The notes under the pieces are model-generated. The model did no database searches. It was not told where the DNA came from and worked only from the letters and a program-made list of their open reading frames with translations. Positions 8,025 through 17,412 of a stretch of DNA of 64,000 nucleotides are shown one piece after another. Every line of letters starts with the position of its first letter. The stretch's first letter is position 1. The translations under genes were made by a program, and so were the position numbers. Source of the stretch: Janibacter alkaliphilus (GTDB lineage Bacteria; Actinomycetota; Actinomycetes; Actinomycetales; Dermatophilaceae); contig NZ_JACBZX010000001.1 of assembly GCF_013408565.1 (NCBI RefSeq), forward strand, positions 2,232,001 through 2,296,000, given 5' to 3'.

Positions 8025-8074
8025 ACCTACCACGCAGTAAGTGCTGCGATCACAGCACTTACTGCGTGGTAGGT
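8025..8074. repeat. Perfect 22-base inverted repeat with 6-base loop
   Basis: Arms at 8025-8046 and 8053-8074 pair without mismatch around CGATCA (8047-8052); the inner part is AGTAAGTGCTG / CAGCACTTACT. It lies between the aldehyde dehydrogenase and the YhhN gene and ends 7 bases before the latter's -10 box. No T-run follows. It is less GC-rich than its surroundings. It may be a bidirectional terminator, an operator for YhhN or a dispersed repeat. Confidence 0.9.
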
Positions 8075-8094
8075 GGTGGCTTAGGGTGCGGGGC

Positions 8095-8769
8095 ATGCCT
8101 GGATCTCCTCTGCGTCGCGGCGCGCTGTGGGCGCTGACCGCGGGTGCCTTCGTCGCCGACTGGGTGGCCGTGGCCACGAGCAACCGGCCGCTGGAGCTCG
8201 TCGCGAAGCCCGGGGCGATGGTGGCCCTCGGCGCGGCGAGCATCGGCTCCGGGCTGCTGCAGCGCCCGTGGGGCCGTGCGGTGACCACCGGGCTCGCGTT
8301 CGGCCTGATCGGTGACGTCTGCCTGCTCTGGGGCGAGCACGAGCCGGCCTTCCTCGCCGGGCTGAGCAGCTTCCTCGTCGGCCACCTCGCCTACGTCGTC
8401 GCCTTCCGCCAGATGGGCACCCACCGCACCTGGTGGGCGCTCGGCGGCGCCGCGGTCGTCGCCGGCTGCGCCTGGTGGAGCCGGGACGCCCTGCCGAACC
8501 TGCTCGCCGACGGCGGGGTCGCCGCGGCCGCGCCGGTGGCCGCCTACATGGGCGTCATCGCGGCGATGACCGTCAGCGCGTGGGCGACCAAGGATCCGCT
8601 GGTCGCGATCGGGTCGAGCATCTTCGTGCTCAGCGACACCGTCATCGCCGTCGACCAGTTCGTCGCCCCGGTGGAGCACTCCGGCCTGAAGATCATGGTC
8701 CCCTACCTGCTCGGGCAGGCCCTCGTGGCGATCGGTGCGGTGCGGCGAAGGGCGCCCGCGCTACCCTGA
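8095..8769 (+). CDS. YhhN family membrane protein (lysoplasmalogenase-like)
   Basis: A 224-residue protein with about seven hydrophobic helices and the YhhN/TMEM86 pattern, including LVAKPGAMVAL, GDVCLLWGEHEPAFLAGLSS and FLVGHLAYVVAF. Eukaryotic TMEM86 members hydrolyse lysoplasmalogens; the bacterial substrate is not settled. ATG 8095 is preferred over an upstream ATG-like start inside the inverted repeat, because TAGGGT (8082-8087) sits 7 bases before it, the layout of a leaderless mRNA. The gene stands alone between an aldehyde dehydrogenase and leuS. Confidence 0.85.
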   Translation: MPGSPLRRGALWALTAGAFVADWVAVATSNRPLELVAKPGAMVALGAASIGSGLLQRPWGRAVTTGLAFGLIGDVCLLWGEHEPAFLAGLSSFLVGHLAYVVAFRQMGTHRTWWALGGAAVVAGCAWWSRDALPNLLADGGVAAAAPVAAYMGVIAAMTVSAWATKDPLVAIGSSIFVLSDTVIAVDQFVAPVEHSGLKIMVPYLLGQALVAIGAVRRRAPALP

Positions 8770-8773
8770 TCCC

Positions 8774-8809
8774 GTGGCCCAGCACCGCCTCCGCCGACAG
8801 CCGCGCTGA
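8774..8809 (+). CDS. Candidate leaderless 11-codon leader peptide before leuS
   Basis: GTG 8774 follows a TACCCT -10 hexamer (8762-8767) by 6 bases and opens a reading frame of 11 codons (MAQHRLRRQPR) ending at TGA 8809. A hairpin follows at 8834-8857 and leuS begins at 8942. The arrangement recalls attenuation leaders, but the peptide is Arg-rich and has only one Leu codon. It may instead simply mark the leuS transcription start. Confidence 0.3.
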   Translation: MAQHRLRRQPR

Positions 8810-8833
8810 CCGCCCCCGGGCGGGCGCCGCGGC

Positions 8834-8857
8834 AGACCCCTCCTGGCCGAGGGGTCT
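8834..8857 (+). terminator. Hairpin in the leuS leader (terminator or attenuator)
   Basis: A 9-base perfect stem (AGACCCCTC / GAGGGGTCT) with a 6-base loop, followed by TGTC. It lies between the YhhN gene end or short leader frame and leuS. It could end YhhN transcripts or regulate leuS. No T-box sequence is seen around it. Confidence 0.45.
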
Positions 8858-8941
8858 TGTCATGTACCGAGGTCATGCACCCGACGGGTCGTGGCAGGTC
8901 AGGCAGGCACCGATGACGCAGGAAGAGACGACGAACCAGCG

Positions 8942-11833
8942 ATGAGCGAGACCCCGCACCGCTACACCGCGGCGATGGCCGACACGATCGAGACCGCCTG
9001 GCAGGACCGCTGGGAGGAGCGCGGCGTCTTCCGCGCGCCCAACCCCGCCGGCCCGTGGGCCGACCCGGACGCGGTCGCCACCAAGAGCGCCGGCCACCTG
9101 CTCGTCCTCGACATGTTCCCCTACCCCTCCGGCGCCGGCCTGCACGTCGGCCACCCGCTGGGCTACATCGCCACCGACGTCTACTCCCGCTACCACCGGA
9201 TGCTCGGGGTCAACGTGCTGCACGCCATGGGCTACGACGCCTTCGGGCTGCCGGCCGAGCAGTACGCGGTGCAGACCGGGCAGCACCCGCGGGTGACCAC
9301 CGAGGAGAACATCGTCACCATGCGCCGCCAGCTGCGGCGCCTGGGCCTCGGCTTCGACGAGCGGCGCACCTTCGCCACCATCGACCCGGACTACTACCGG
9401 TGGACGCAGTGGATCTTCCTGCAGATCTACTCCGCCTGGTACGACGAGGACGCGGTCCGCGAGGACGGCGGCCGCGGCCGCGCCCGGCCGATCAGCGAGC
9501 TGGTGACCCTCTTCGAGACCGGCGAGCGGGCCACCCCGGACGGGCGCGCCTGGGCCGAGCTGAGCGACGCCGAGCAGGCCGAGGTGCTCTCCGGCTACCG
9601 CCTCGCCTACACCCACGAGGCCCCGGTGAACTGGGCCCCCGGCCTGGGCACCGTGCTGGCCAACGAGGAGGTCACCAACGAGGGACGCTCCGAGCGCGGC
9701 AACATGCCGGTCTTCACCAAGAACCTGCGGCAGTGGATGATGCGGATCACCGCCTACGCCGACCGGCTCGCCGAGGACCTGGACCGGGTGGACTGGCCGG
9801 AGAAGGTGAAGACCATGCAGCGCAACTGGATCGGGCGCAGCGAAGGGGCCCGGGTCCGCTTCGCCGTCACCGGCCGGGACAGCCAGATCGAGGTCTTCAC
9901 CACCCGACCGGACACGATCTTCGGCACCACCTTCATGGTGCTCGCCCCCGAGCACCCGCTGGTCGCCGACCTCGTGCCCGACGCCTGGCCCGAGAGCACG
10001 AAGGGGGAGTGGACCGGCGGCGCCGCCACCCCCCGCGAGGCGGTCGACGCCTACGTCGCCGCGGCCGCCCGCAAGACCGACCTGGAGCGCCAGCAGGAGG
10101 GCAAGGACAAGACCGGCGTCTTCACCGGGTCCTTCGTCACCAACCCGGTCACCGGCGAGCAGGCCCCGGTCTTCGTCGCTGACTACGTGCTCATGGGATA
10201 CGGCACCGGCGCGGTGATGGGCGTGCCCGGCGAGGACGAGCGCGACTGGGCCTTCGCCGAGCGCTTCGACCTGCCGGTGATCCGCACGGTGCAGCCGCCG
10301 GCGGACCACGACATGACGACGGCCTGGACCGGTCCTGGCCCGATCATCAACAGCAGCACCGAGGAGATCTCCCTCGACGGGATGGAGATCGACGAGGCCA
10401 AGGCGGCGATGACCCGGTGGCTCACCGAGCGGGGGATCGGTGAGGCCACGGTCACCTACAAGCTGCGCGACTGGCTCTTCTCCCGGCAGCGCTACTGGGG
10501 CGAGCCCTTCCCGATCGTCTTCGACGAGGACGGGGTCAGCCACGCCGTGCCGGAGTCGATGCTGCCGGTCGAGCTGCCGGACGTGCCGGACTACTCGCCC
10601 AAGACCTTCGACCCCGAGGACGACTCCTCCGAGCCGGAGCCGCCGCTGGGCCGGGTGCAGGACTGGGTCGAGGTCGAGCTGGACCTCGGCGACGGTCCGC
10701 GGCGCTACCGGCGCGAGACCAACACCATGCCGAACTGGGCCGGCTCCTGCTGGTACTACCTGCGCTACCTCGACCCGGCCAACGCCGAGGCGCTCGTCGA
10801 CCCGGCCAACGAGGAGTACTGGGTCGGGCCCCGCCCCGAGACCGTCGCCGGTGCCCCGGCCGGGGCCGTCGACCCCGGCGGCGTCGACCTCTACATCGGC
10901 GGCGTCGAGCACGCGGTGCTGCACCTGCTCTACGCCCGCTTCTGGCACAAGGTGCTGCACGACCTCGGGCACGTCACCAGCGAGGAGCCCTTCCGCCGCT
11001 ACTTCAGCCAGGGCTACATCCAGGCCCCGGCCTTCACCGACCGCCGCGGCCAGTACGTGCCGGCCGCCGAGGTCGAGGAGCACCTCGGCGACGACGGCGA
11101 GCTCTCCTTCAGCTGGCAGGGTCAGCCGGTGCAGCGCGAGTTCGGCAAGATCGGCAAGTCGCTGAAGAACATGGTCAGCCCCGACGACATGTACTCCCAG
11201 TACGGCGCGGACACCTTCCGGGTCTACGAGATGTCGCTCGGGCCGCTGGAGCAGAGCAAGCCCTGGGACACCCGCGCGGTCGTCGGCAGCCAGCGCTTCC
11301 TGCAGCGGGTCTGGCGCAACGTCGTCGACGAGGAGACCGGCGAGGTCACCGTCGCCGACGTCCCGGTGCCGGCGCAGGTGGAGCCGGTGCTGCACCGGAC
11401 CATCGCCGCGGTCCGCGAGGACTACGCCACCCTGGGCTTCAACACCGCCATCGCCCGGCTCATCGAGCTGAACAACGCCCTCACCAAGCTCGACGAGGTG
11501 CCGCGCGAGGCCGCCGAGGCGCTGGTGCTGATGCTCGCGCCGGTGGCACCGCACCTCGCCGAGGAGCTGTGGTCGCGGCTGGGGCACGAGCAGTCGCTGG
11601 CCACCGCCGCCTTCCCCGAGGCGGACGCGAGCAAGCTCGTCGAGGACGCCGTCACCTGCGTCATCCAGATCAAGGGCAAGGTGCGCGACCGGGTCGAGGT
11701 GCCCTCGGACATCTCCGAGGCCGACCTCGAGGCGCTGGCGCTGGCCCGGGAGAAGGTGCAGGCGGCGACCGCGGACGGGGTGCGCACGGTGATCGTGCGC
11801 GCACCGAAGCTCGTCAACGTCGTGCCCGTGTAA
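8942..11833 (+). CDS. leuS: Leucyl-tRNA synthetase
   Basis: A 963-residue class I aminoacyl-tRNA synthetase, full length for bacterial LeuRS. It charges tRNA-Leu with leucine in the cytoplasm. The HIGH motif appears as HVGH in [18 protein letters not shown]. The CP1 editing domain is in the middle ([37 protein letters not shown]). The KMSKS motif is KIGKS in [14 protein letters not shown]. The C-terminal anticodon-binding and tail domains end [17 protein letters not shown] 8942 begins [17 protein letters not shown], which fits the family start. The DegV gene follows 9 bases later, so the two are probably co-transcribed. Confidence 0.97.
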   Translation: MSETPHRYTAAMADTIETAWQDRWEERGVFRAPNPAGPWADPDAVATKSAGHLLVLDMFPYPSGAGLHVGHPLGYIATDVYSRYHRMLGVNVLHAMGYDAFGLPAEQYAVQTGQHPRVTTEENIVTMRRQLRRLGLGFDERRTFATIDPDYYRWTQWIFLQIYSAWYDEDAVREDGGRGRARPISELVTLFETGERATPDGRAWAELSDAEQAEVLSGYRLAYTHEAPVNWAPGLGTVLANEEVTNEGRSERGNMPVFTKNLRQWMMRITAYADRLAEDLDRVDWPEKVKTMQRNWIGRSEGARVRFAVTGRDSQIEVFTTRPDTIFGTTFMVLAPEHPLVADLVPDAWPESTKGEWTGGAATPREAVDAYVAAAARKTDLERQQEGKDKTGVFTGSFVTNPVTGEQAPVFVADYVLMGYGTGAVMGVPGEDERDWAFAERFDLPVIRTVQPPADHDMTTAWTGPGPIINSSTEEISLDGMEIDEAKAAMTRWLTERGIGEATVTYKLRDWLFSRQRYWGEPFPIVFDEDGVSHAVPESMLPVELPDVPDYSPKTFDPEDDSSEPEPPLGRVQDWVEVELDLGDGPRRYRRETNTMPNWAGSCWYYLRYLDPANAEALVDPANEEYWVGPRPETVAGAPAGAVDPGGVDLYIGGVEHAVLHLLYARFWHKVLHDLGHVTSEEPFRRYFSQGYIQAPAFTDRRGQYVPAAEVEEHLGDDGELSFSWQGQPVQREFGKIGKSLKNMVSPDDMYSQYGADTFRVYEMSLGPLEQSKPWDTRAVVGSQRFLQRVWRNVVDEETGEVTVADVPVPAQVEPVLHRTIAAVREDYATLGFNTAIARLIELNNALTKLDEVPREAAEALVLMLAPVAPHLAEELWSRLGHEQSLATAAFPEADASKLVEDAVTCVIQIKGKVRDRVEVPSDISEADLEALALAREKVQAATADGVRTVIVRAPKLVNVVPV

Positions 11834-11842
11834 GGATCGGGC

Positions 11843-12709
11843 ATGCGCATCGCCGTCGTCACCGACTCCACGGCCTCGCTGCCGCCGGAGGACGTGGCGG
11901 CGGCCGGGCTGGTCGTCGTCCCGCTGCACGTGCACGTCGGCGGCCAGGACCACACCGAGGGCGAAGGGGTCGGCGGCATCTCGCCGGGCGAGGTCGCCGC
12001 CGCGCTGCGCGCCCGCGAGGAGGTCTCCACCTCCCGCCCGACGCCGGCCACCTTCGTCGAGGCCTACGAGCAGGCGGCAGCGAAGGGGGCCGAGGCGATC
12101 GTCTCGGTGCACCTGTCGGCGCAGCTGTCCGGCACCGCCTCCTCGGCCGAGTCGGCGGCCGGGGACAGCCCGGTCCCGGTGCACGTCGTGGACTCGGGGA
12201 CCATCGGGATGGCGCTCGGCTTCGGCGCGCTCGGTGCCGCAGAGGACGCGGCCGCGGGACGGCCGGTCGAGGAGGTCGTGGAGCGGCTGCGGCGCCGGGT
12301 GGCGGCCTCCAGCATCCGCCTCTACGTGGACACCCTGGAGCACCTGCGCCGCGGCGGGCGGATCGGCGGCGCCCAGGCGCTGCTCGGCTCGGCCCTGGCG
12401 ATCAAGCCGATCCTCGAGCTGCGCGACGGGGTGGTCGAGCCGCTGGAGCGGGTCCGCACCCGCGGCCGGGCGCTGGGCCGGCTGCGCGAGCTCGCCGAGG
12501 ACGCCCTGGCCGACCTGCCCGGCTGGGCCGACGGGGCGGGCCTGGCCGTGCAGCACGTCGACGCCCGGGAGCGGGCCGACGCTCTGGCTGCCGACCTGCA
12601 GCCGCAGGTCGAGGAGGAGGTGCGGATCGTCGAGACCAGCGCGGTCATCGGCGCGCACGTCGGCCCGGGAACCGTCGGGGTCGTCGTCAGCCCACGCCCG
12701 CAGGACTGA
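11843..12709 (+). CDS. DegV family fatty-acid-binding protein
   Basis: A 288-residue DegV family protein. The family (FakB type) binds a fatty acid and presents it to a kinase in Gram-positive bacteria. The family start is clear in MRIAVVTDSTASLPPE. The lipid-contacting segments STSRPTPATFVEAYEQA and VSVHLSAQLSGTASSA are present, as are LEHLRRGGRIGGAQALLGS and a terminal IGAHVGPGTVGVV. ATG 11843 follows TAAGGATCGGGC, where AGGA can serve as ribosome binding site, 9 bases after leuS. No FakA-like kinase is seen in the window. The protein is cytoplasmic. Confidence 0.92.
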   Translation: MRIAVVTDSTASLPPEDVAAAGLVVVPLHVHVGGQDHTEGEGVGGISPGEVAAALRAREEVSTSRPTPATFVEAYEQAAAKGAEAIVSVHLSAQLSGTASSAESAAGDSPVPVHVVDSGTIGMALGFGALGAAEDAAAGRPVEEVVERLRRRVAASSIRLYVDTLEHLRRGGRIGGAQALLGSALAIKPILELRDGVVEPLERVRTRGRALGRLRELAEDALADLPGWADGAGLAVQHVDARERADALAADLQPQVEEEVRIVETSAVIGAHVGPGTVGVVVSPRPQD

Positions 12710-12721
12710 GCCGGCGCTCCC

Positions 12722-12895
12722 TCAGGCGGCGTCCGGTCGGGTGTCGATGAGCCGCAGGGAGGCGGCGCCGCAGACCGGGCAGGGGTGCACCAGCGGCGCG
12801 TCCGCCTCCGGCCAGAGGATCCGGAAGATCTGGTCGCGCCGGCAGCGGTAGGCGACGAGGCGGCTGGGACGACGGCTGGGGCGGTGAGGTCTCAT
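12722..12895 (-). CDS. Small zinc-ribbon-like protein of unknown function (57 residues)
   Basis: A short convergent frame read on the minus strand from ATG 12895 to TGA 12722. It codes for 57 residues starting MRPHRPSRRPSRLVAYRC and containing HPCPVCGAASLRLIDTRPDA. The CPVCG knuckle and a Cys about 22 residues upstream (YRCRRDQ) could be part of a small zinc ribbon, though a full four-Cys set is not present. The N-terminus is very basic. No function is recognised. It lies 12 bases from the end of the DegV gene, tail to tail, and diverges from comEA. Support comes from the Cys knuckle and good packing between genes; it has no homology proof. Confidence 0.5.
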   Translation of the reverse strand: MRPHRPSRRPSRLVAYRCRRDQIFRILWPEADAPLVHPCPVCGAASLRLIDTRPDAA

Positions 12896-13060
12896 GCCGT
12901 GCAGGGTGCGCTGCGCGGGTTTCGCCGTCGTCGTCAGGAGGTTTCGACGACGTTGCGGCAGCGCGCGATCCGTCCACAGGGGCAGGCCGGGTCCGGGTGG
13001 TCTCCACCGGTCGGCCAGGGCCGCTGACCGGGTCGCCCGCCGGGCCTAGCGTCACCGGTC

Positions 13061-13957
13061 ATGGACGGATCGGGACAGCACGACAGCGGCTCCGGGCGGC
13101 ACGGCCAGGACCAGCGCGACCGGGTGCGGGCGCTGCTCGACGACGAGCGGGGCCCGCTGCTGCGCGCGCCCAGCTCGCTGCGCGAGGGTCGCTACGCCGT
13201 GGGTGGTCGCGCCGCCCGCGGGGTGGCGATCGTCGTCGTGCTCGCGCTGCTCGTCCTGGGCGGCCGCTATCTGCTCGCTGCTCACGCCTCGGAGTCGGCC
13301 GCCGCCCCCACGGATGGGGGCGAGGCGGTGGCGACGACCGGTGACCGGTCCGCCTTCGCCGACGCATCAGAGGGTGCCGCGGCGTCACCGGGCGGGGCGG
13401 CGTCACCGGGCGGGGCGGCGGCCTCGGGGCCGGCCTCGGCGGCACCGACCGCGGCGCCGACCGCGGGGGCCGTGCCCTCGGGTCAGGTGACGGTGCACGT
13501 CGTCGGCCAGGTGCGCTCGCCCGGCCTGGTCACCCTCGCCTCCGGTTCGCGGGTCGGCGACGCGCTGGAGGAGGCCGGCGGGGCGAGCAGCGGCGCTGAC
13601 ACCGGCGCGCTGAACCTCGCCCGCGTGCTCGTCGACGGAGAGCAGGTGCACGTGCCGAAGCCGGGGGAGACCCCGACCCCGGCCGCGGGGGCCCCGACGG
13701 CGGGTGCGGCACCGACGGGTGCGGCCACGCCTGGTGCGGGTGCGAGCGGTCCGGGTGCCGACGGAGCGATGGTGAACATCAACACCGCCGACCTGACCAC
13801 CCTGGAGACGCTGCCGGGGATCGGGCCGGTGCTGGCCCAGGCGATCATCGACTGGCGTGAGGAGCACGGCGGCTTCACCGCGGTCGAGGAGCTCAACGAG
13901 GTCAGCGGCATCGGGGAGAAGACCTTCGCCGACCTCTCCGGGCAGGTCACGGTGTGA
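13061..13957 (+). CDS. comEA: ComEA family DNA-binding competence protein
   Basis: A 298-residue membrane-anchored DNA receptor of the competence machinery. After a basic cytoplasmic segment, one membrane helix (residues about 51-73, GVAIVVVLALLVLGGRYLL) anchors it. An Ala/Pro/Gly-rich linker follows. The SLBB-like domain is at about 141-200 (VTVHVVGQVRSPGLVTL). A second linker leads to the helix-hairpin-helix DNA-binding domain at about 237-298 (VNINTADLTTLETLPGIGPV). TAGCGT (13047-13052) lies 8 bases before ATG 13061, suggesting a leaderless transcript. The stop overlaps the comEC start by 4 bases, so the two are translated together. Confidence 0.95.
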   Translation: MDGSGQHDSGSGRHGQDQRDRVRALLDDERGPLLRAPSSLREGRYAVGGRAARGVAIVVVLALLVLGGRYLLAAHASESAAAPTDGGEAVATTGDRSAFADASEGAAASPGGAASPGGAAASGPASAAPTAAPTAGAVPSGQVTVHVVGQVRSPGLVTLASGSRVGDALEEAGGASSGADTGALNLARVLVDGEQVHVPKPGETPTPAAGAPTAGAAPTGAATPGAGASGPGADGAMVNINTADLTTLETLPGIGPVLAQAIIDWREEHGGFTAVEELNEVSGIGEKTFADLSGQVTV

Positions 13958-16371
13958 GCGGCGCGGCGGTCGCGGGCGCCGTGACCTCGGCCGCCGACCG
14001 GGAAGGGGACCGCCGCCAGCTCGACCTGCGACTGCTCGTGCCGGCGCTGCTCGCCTGGGCGATCGGTGCCTGGGCGCTGGGCTGGCCCATCCGGACCCGG
14101 CTGGTCGTCGCCGCCGTCGCCGCGCTCCTCGGGCTGCTGCTCGTCCTCGGCACCGTGCACCGGGCCCGGCACGCGGGTGGCGGCTGGCGGTCGCGGGCAA
14201 GTCGCGGGCGTCCGTTGCTCGCCCTGACCCTGCTCGCGCTCGCTCTGGTCCTCGGTGCCTCGTCCGGGCACGATGCCGCCCGTCGCGCCGGACCGGTGCC
14301 GGCGCTGGCCGACGAGCGGGCCAGCGTCACCGCAGAGGCGGTGGTGCTCACCGAGCCGGTCCGGGTCCGCTCCGGCTTCGGCGGGGAGCCCCGGGTGCGG
14401 CTGCGGGTACGGCTGGAGCAGGTCACCGCCCGCGGCGAGACCACCCCGGTCCGCGCACCGGTGCTGCTCATGGCGCCGGGGGAGTGGGCGCAGGTCGGCT
14501 GGCACGACCGGGTCCGGCTCAGCGGGCGGCTGGCCGCCGCCGAGCGCGGCGACGAGGTCGTCGCCCACCTGAGCCCGCGAGGGCCGCCCGAAGAGGTGGG
14601 CGACCGCTCGCCGGTGCGGGCGGTCGCCGAGCACATGCGCACCGAGCTGCGAGGCGCCGTCGAGCCGCTGCCCGCCGACGCCCAAGGACTGCTGCCGGCG
14701 CTGGTCATCGGGGACACCTCGCAGACCCCGGCGGAGCTCAGCGACGACATGCTGCTGGTCGGTATGAGCCACCTGTCCGCCGTCTCGGGCAGCAACGTCG
14801 CGGTGGTGCTGGCCGCGGTCATCGGTCTCACCCGGCTGGTCGCGCTGCCTCGGCGGTGGCGACCGTGGGCGGCCGGTGCGGCGCTCGCCTTCTTCGTCGT
14901 GCTCGCCCGGCCCGAGCCGAGCGTGCTGCGCGCGGCCACGATGGGCGCCATCGGGCTGCTCGGGCTGAGCGCCTCCCGCCGCGGCTCGGGCCCCGCGGCG
15001 CTGTGCGCGGCGATCCTGCTGCTGCTCAGCCTCGACCCCTGGCTGGCGCGCTCCTACGGCTTCGCCCTCTCCACGCTGGCCACCCTCGGGCTGCTGCTGC
15101 TCGCCGGGCCGTGGTCCCGGGCGATCAACGCCCACCTGCCGCGACGGCTGCACGTCATCGGCCCGGCGGTCGCCATCCCGCTGGCCGCACAGCTCGTCTG
15201 CGCGCCGGTCGTCGTGCTGCTGCAGGGCACCGTGAGCGTCGTCGCCGTGCTGGCCAACCTGCTGGCCGCCCCGCTCGTCGCGCCGGCGACCATCGCCGGG
15301 GTGCTCGCCGCGGTGGTGGCCGTCGTGCACACCGCGCCGGCGACGCTCATCGCCTGGTGCGGGGCTCCCTTCGCCCTCGGCATCGCCGCGATCGCCAGGC
15401 TCGCGGCCGACGCCCCTGGTGGTGGGGCGATCGGCTGGCCGGACGGGCCCCCCGGTGCGGTGCTGCTGGCGGCGCTGACCACGCTCGGGGTGCTCGGTGG
15501 GCCGTGGCTGCTCGCCCGTGCCCGAGCCAGCCCTGTCGTGGCCGGCTGCTGCGTCGCCGTCCTCGGGGTCGGGGTGCTGCCCGAGCGCACCTTCACCTGG
15601 CCGCCACCGGACTGGCGGCTCGTCGCCTGCGACGTCGGCCAGGGCGACGCGCTGGTGCTCGCCAGCGGGCCCGGTCGCGCGGTGCTCGTCGACGCCGGAC
15701 CCGAGCCCGAGCTCGTCGACGGCTGCCTGGACCGGCTCGACGTCACCCGGCTCGACGCGATCGTGCTCACCCACCTGCACGCCGATCACGTCGACGGTCT
15801 CGCCGGGGCGCTCGACGGCCGCCGCGCCGACCGGCTCCTGCTCGGACCCGTGGACGACCCGCCCGAGCAGGCGCATGAGGTGCACCGCCTGGCCGATGCG
15901 GCCGGCGTACCGGTGACCCGGGTCGTCGCTGGTGACACGGTCGAGCTCGGCCAGGTGCGCGCCGAGGTGTGGTGGCCGGCGCGGAGGATCAGCGAGGGCT
16001 CCGCCTCCAACAACGGCAGCGTCGTGCTGCGCGCCGACGTCGGCGGCCTGGACACCCTGCTCCTCGGCGACGTCGAGCGGGAGGCGGGCCGGGCGATGCT
16101 GCTGGCCTCCCGCCGCCAGGCGTGGATGCAGCGCGACGGCCCGGACGTGCTGAAGATGCCGCACCACGGCTCGGCGAACCTCGACGAGGACTTCCTCGAC
16201 AGCGTCGCCGCGCCCACCGCGATCATCAGCGTCGGCGCGGACAACACCTACGGCCACCCGTCGCCGAGCGCCCTGACCTGGCTCGCCGAGCACGGCACCC
16301 GCACCCTGCGCACCGACACCGACGGGGACGTCGCCGTGCGGGCAGACCGCTCGGTGCTCACCGCCCGGTGA
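13954..16371 (+). CDS. comEC: ComEC/Rec2 family DNA uptake channel
   Basis: An 805-residue polytopic membrane protein that forms the channel bringing single-stranded DNA into the cell. The N-terminal membrane part and an OB-like extracellular region come first. The Competence domain begins near residue 265 with GMSHLSAVSGSNVAVVLAAV and contains many helices. The C-terminal metallo-beta-lactamase-like domain (from about 550) has DVGQGDALVL, the metal motif THLHADH near 605 and KMPHHGSANL. GTG 13954 overlaps the comEA stop (GTGA). In many actinobacteria comEC is followed by holA; here a 63-base gap and a convergent LysR gene follow instead. Confidence 0.95.
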   Translation: MSGAAVAGAVTSAADREGDRRQLDLRLLVPALLAWAIGAWALGWPIRTRLVVAAVAALLGLLLVLGTVHRARHAGGGWRSRASRGRPLLALTLLALALVLGASSGHDAARRAGPVPALADERASVTAEAVVLTEPVRVRSGFGGEPRVRLRVRLEQVTARGETTPVRAPVLLMAPGEWAQVGWHDRVRLSGRLAAAERGDEVVAHLSPRGPPEEVGDRSPVRAVAEHMRTELRGAVEPLPADAQGLLPALVIGDTSQTPAELSDDMLLVGMSHLSAVSGSNVAVVLAAVIGLTRLVALPRRWRPWAAGAALAFFVVLARPEPSVLRAATMGAIGLLGLSASRRGSGPAALCAAILLLLSLDPWLARSYGFALSTLATLGLLLLAGPWSRAINAHLPRRLHVIGPAVAIPLAAQLVCAPVVVLLQGTVSVVAVLANLLAAPLVAPATIAGVLAAVVAVVHTAPATLIAWCGAPFALGIAAIARLAADAPGGGAIGWPDGPPGAVLLAALTTLGVLGGPWLLARARASPVVAGCCVAVLGVGVLPERTFTWPPPDWRLVACDVGQGDALVLASGPGRAVLVDAGPEPELVDGCLDRLDVTRLDAIVLTHLHADHVDGLAGALDGRRADRLLLGPVDDPPEQAHEVHRLADAAGVPVTRVVAGDTVELGQVRAEVWWPARRISEGSASNNGSVVLRADVGGLDTLLLGDVEREAGRAMLLASRRQAWMQRDGPDVLKMPHHGSANLDEDFLDSVAAPTAIISVGADNTYGHPSPSALTWLAEHGTRTLRTDTDGDVAVRADRSVLTAR

Positions 16372-16434
16372 GCGGCGAGCGGAGAGGAGGACGACGAGGG
16401 ATGGGGGACGAGGCGCGAAGGGGGCGGCGCGGGC

Positions 16435-17355
16435 TCAGGCGGGGACGCCGGCCGCGGCCCGGGCGACCTCGCACAGCGCGTCCAGAGTCGCCGCCACCGT
16501 CGGTACTTTCGCCAGGTCCTCGGTGGTCACCACGTGGATGTGCCGGTGGCTCTGCGGGGCGAGCGGGCGGATGACGACGTCGTCGTTGCGGGTCGCCGCC
16601 CGGATGAGGTCCGGGATGAGGGCCACCCCGAGGCCGGCGGCGACGAAACCCTGCACCGCCACGTAGTCCTCGGTCTCGAAGGCGACCCGCGGCGCGAAGC
16701 CGGCGTCGTGGGCGAGCTGCAGCAGGTGGCCGCGGCAGCGCGGGCAGCCGGCGATCCAGTCCTCGTCGGTGAGGTCGGTCATCGAGACCACCTCCTGCTC
16801 GGCGAGCGGGTGGTCCACCGGCAGCGCCACCTGCACCTGCTCGTGCAGCAGCGGCCGCACCTCCAGCCCCTCGAGGTCTCCGGAGCGCTCCAGCGCGCCG
16901 CCCTCGTAGGAGAAGGCCACCGCCAGGTCGCACTCGCCGGCCCGCAGCGCCGCCAGCGACTCCGGGGGCTCGGCCTCGGTGAAGGTGACGGCGACGTCCG
17001 GGTAGCGCTCGCGCACCTTCGCCAGCGCGCGCGGCACGAGGGTCACCGACGAGGAGGGGAAGGCCATCAGCCGCACCCGGCCCGAGCGCAGCCCGGCGAT
17101 CGCGGCGACCTCCTCCTCGGCGGCGTCGAGGGCCTGCAGCACCGGCTCGGCATGCCGGGCGAGCACGGCGCCGGCCTCGGTGAGCCGCACGCTGCGGCCC
17201 ACCTTCTCCACGAGCACGGTCCCGGTGCGCTGCTCCAACCGCTTGACCATCTGCGAGACCGCGGGCTGGGAGTAGCCGAGCGCCAGCGCGGCCGCGGTGA
17301 AGCTGCCCTCCTCGGCGATGGCCCGCATCACGCGCAGCCCTGCGGCGTCGATCAT
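16435..17355 (-). CDS. LysR family transcriptional regulator
   Basis: A 306-residue LysR-type regulator. The winged helix-turn-helix is at residues 1-60 (MRAIAEEGSFTAAALALGYS, QPAVSQMVKRLEQRTG). The effector-binding domain starts near 88 (SGRVRLMAFPSSSVTLVPRAL). The co-inducer is unknown. The start is ATG 17355; TATCGT on the minus strand (plus 17363-17368) sits 7 bases before it, indicating a leaderless transcript. It diverges from a sirtuin gene with only 57 bases between the starts, so it may control that gene as well as its own (inference). It converges on comEC. Confidence 0.93.
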   Translation of the reverse strand: MIDAAGLRVMRAIAEEGSFTAAALALGYSQPAVSQMVKRLEQRTGTVLVEKVGRSVRLTEAGAVLARHAEPVLQALDAAEEEVAAIAGLRSGRVRLMAFPSSSVTLVPRALAKVRERYPDVAVTFTEAEPPESLAALRAGECDLAVAFSYEGGALERSGDLEGLEVRPLLHEQVQVALPVDHPLAEQEVVSMTDLTDEDWIAGCPRCRGHLLQLAHDAGFAPRVAFETEDYVAVQGFVAAGLGVALIPDLIRAATRNDDVVIRPLAPQSHRHIHVVTTEDLAKVPTVAATLDALCEVARAAAGVPA

Positions 17356-17412
17356 GCCCCTCACGATATCCCGACGGGTCACCCGGCCCCCGGCGGCGCA
17401 TAATGGTGGGCG

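Noticed and set aside
8770..8941. T-box riboswitch in front of leuS
   Set aside because: The leader is too short and lacks the T-box sequence and a specifier stem.
5025..12658. Long minus-strand frames opposite the aminotransferase, aldehyde dehydrogenase, leuS and DegV genes
   Set aside because: They mirror well-supported genes codon for codon and carry no recognisable protein features.
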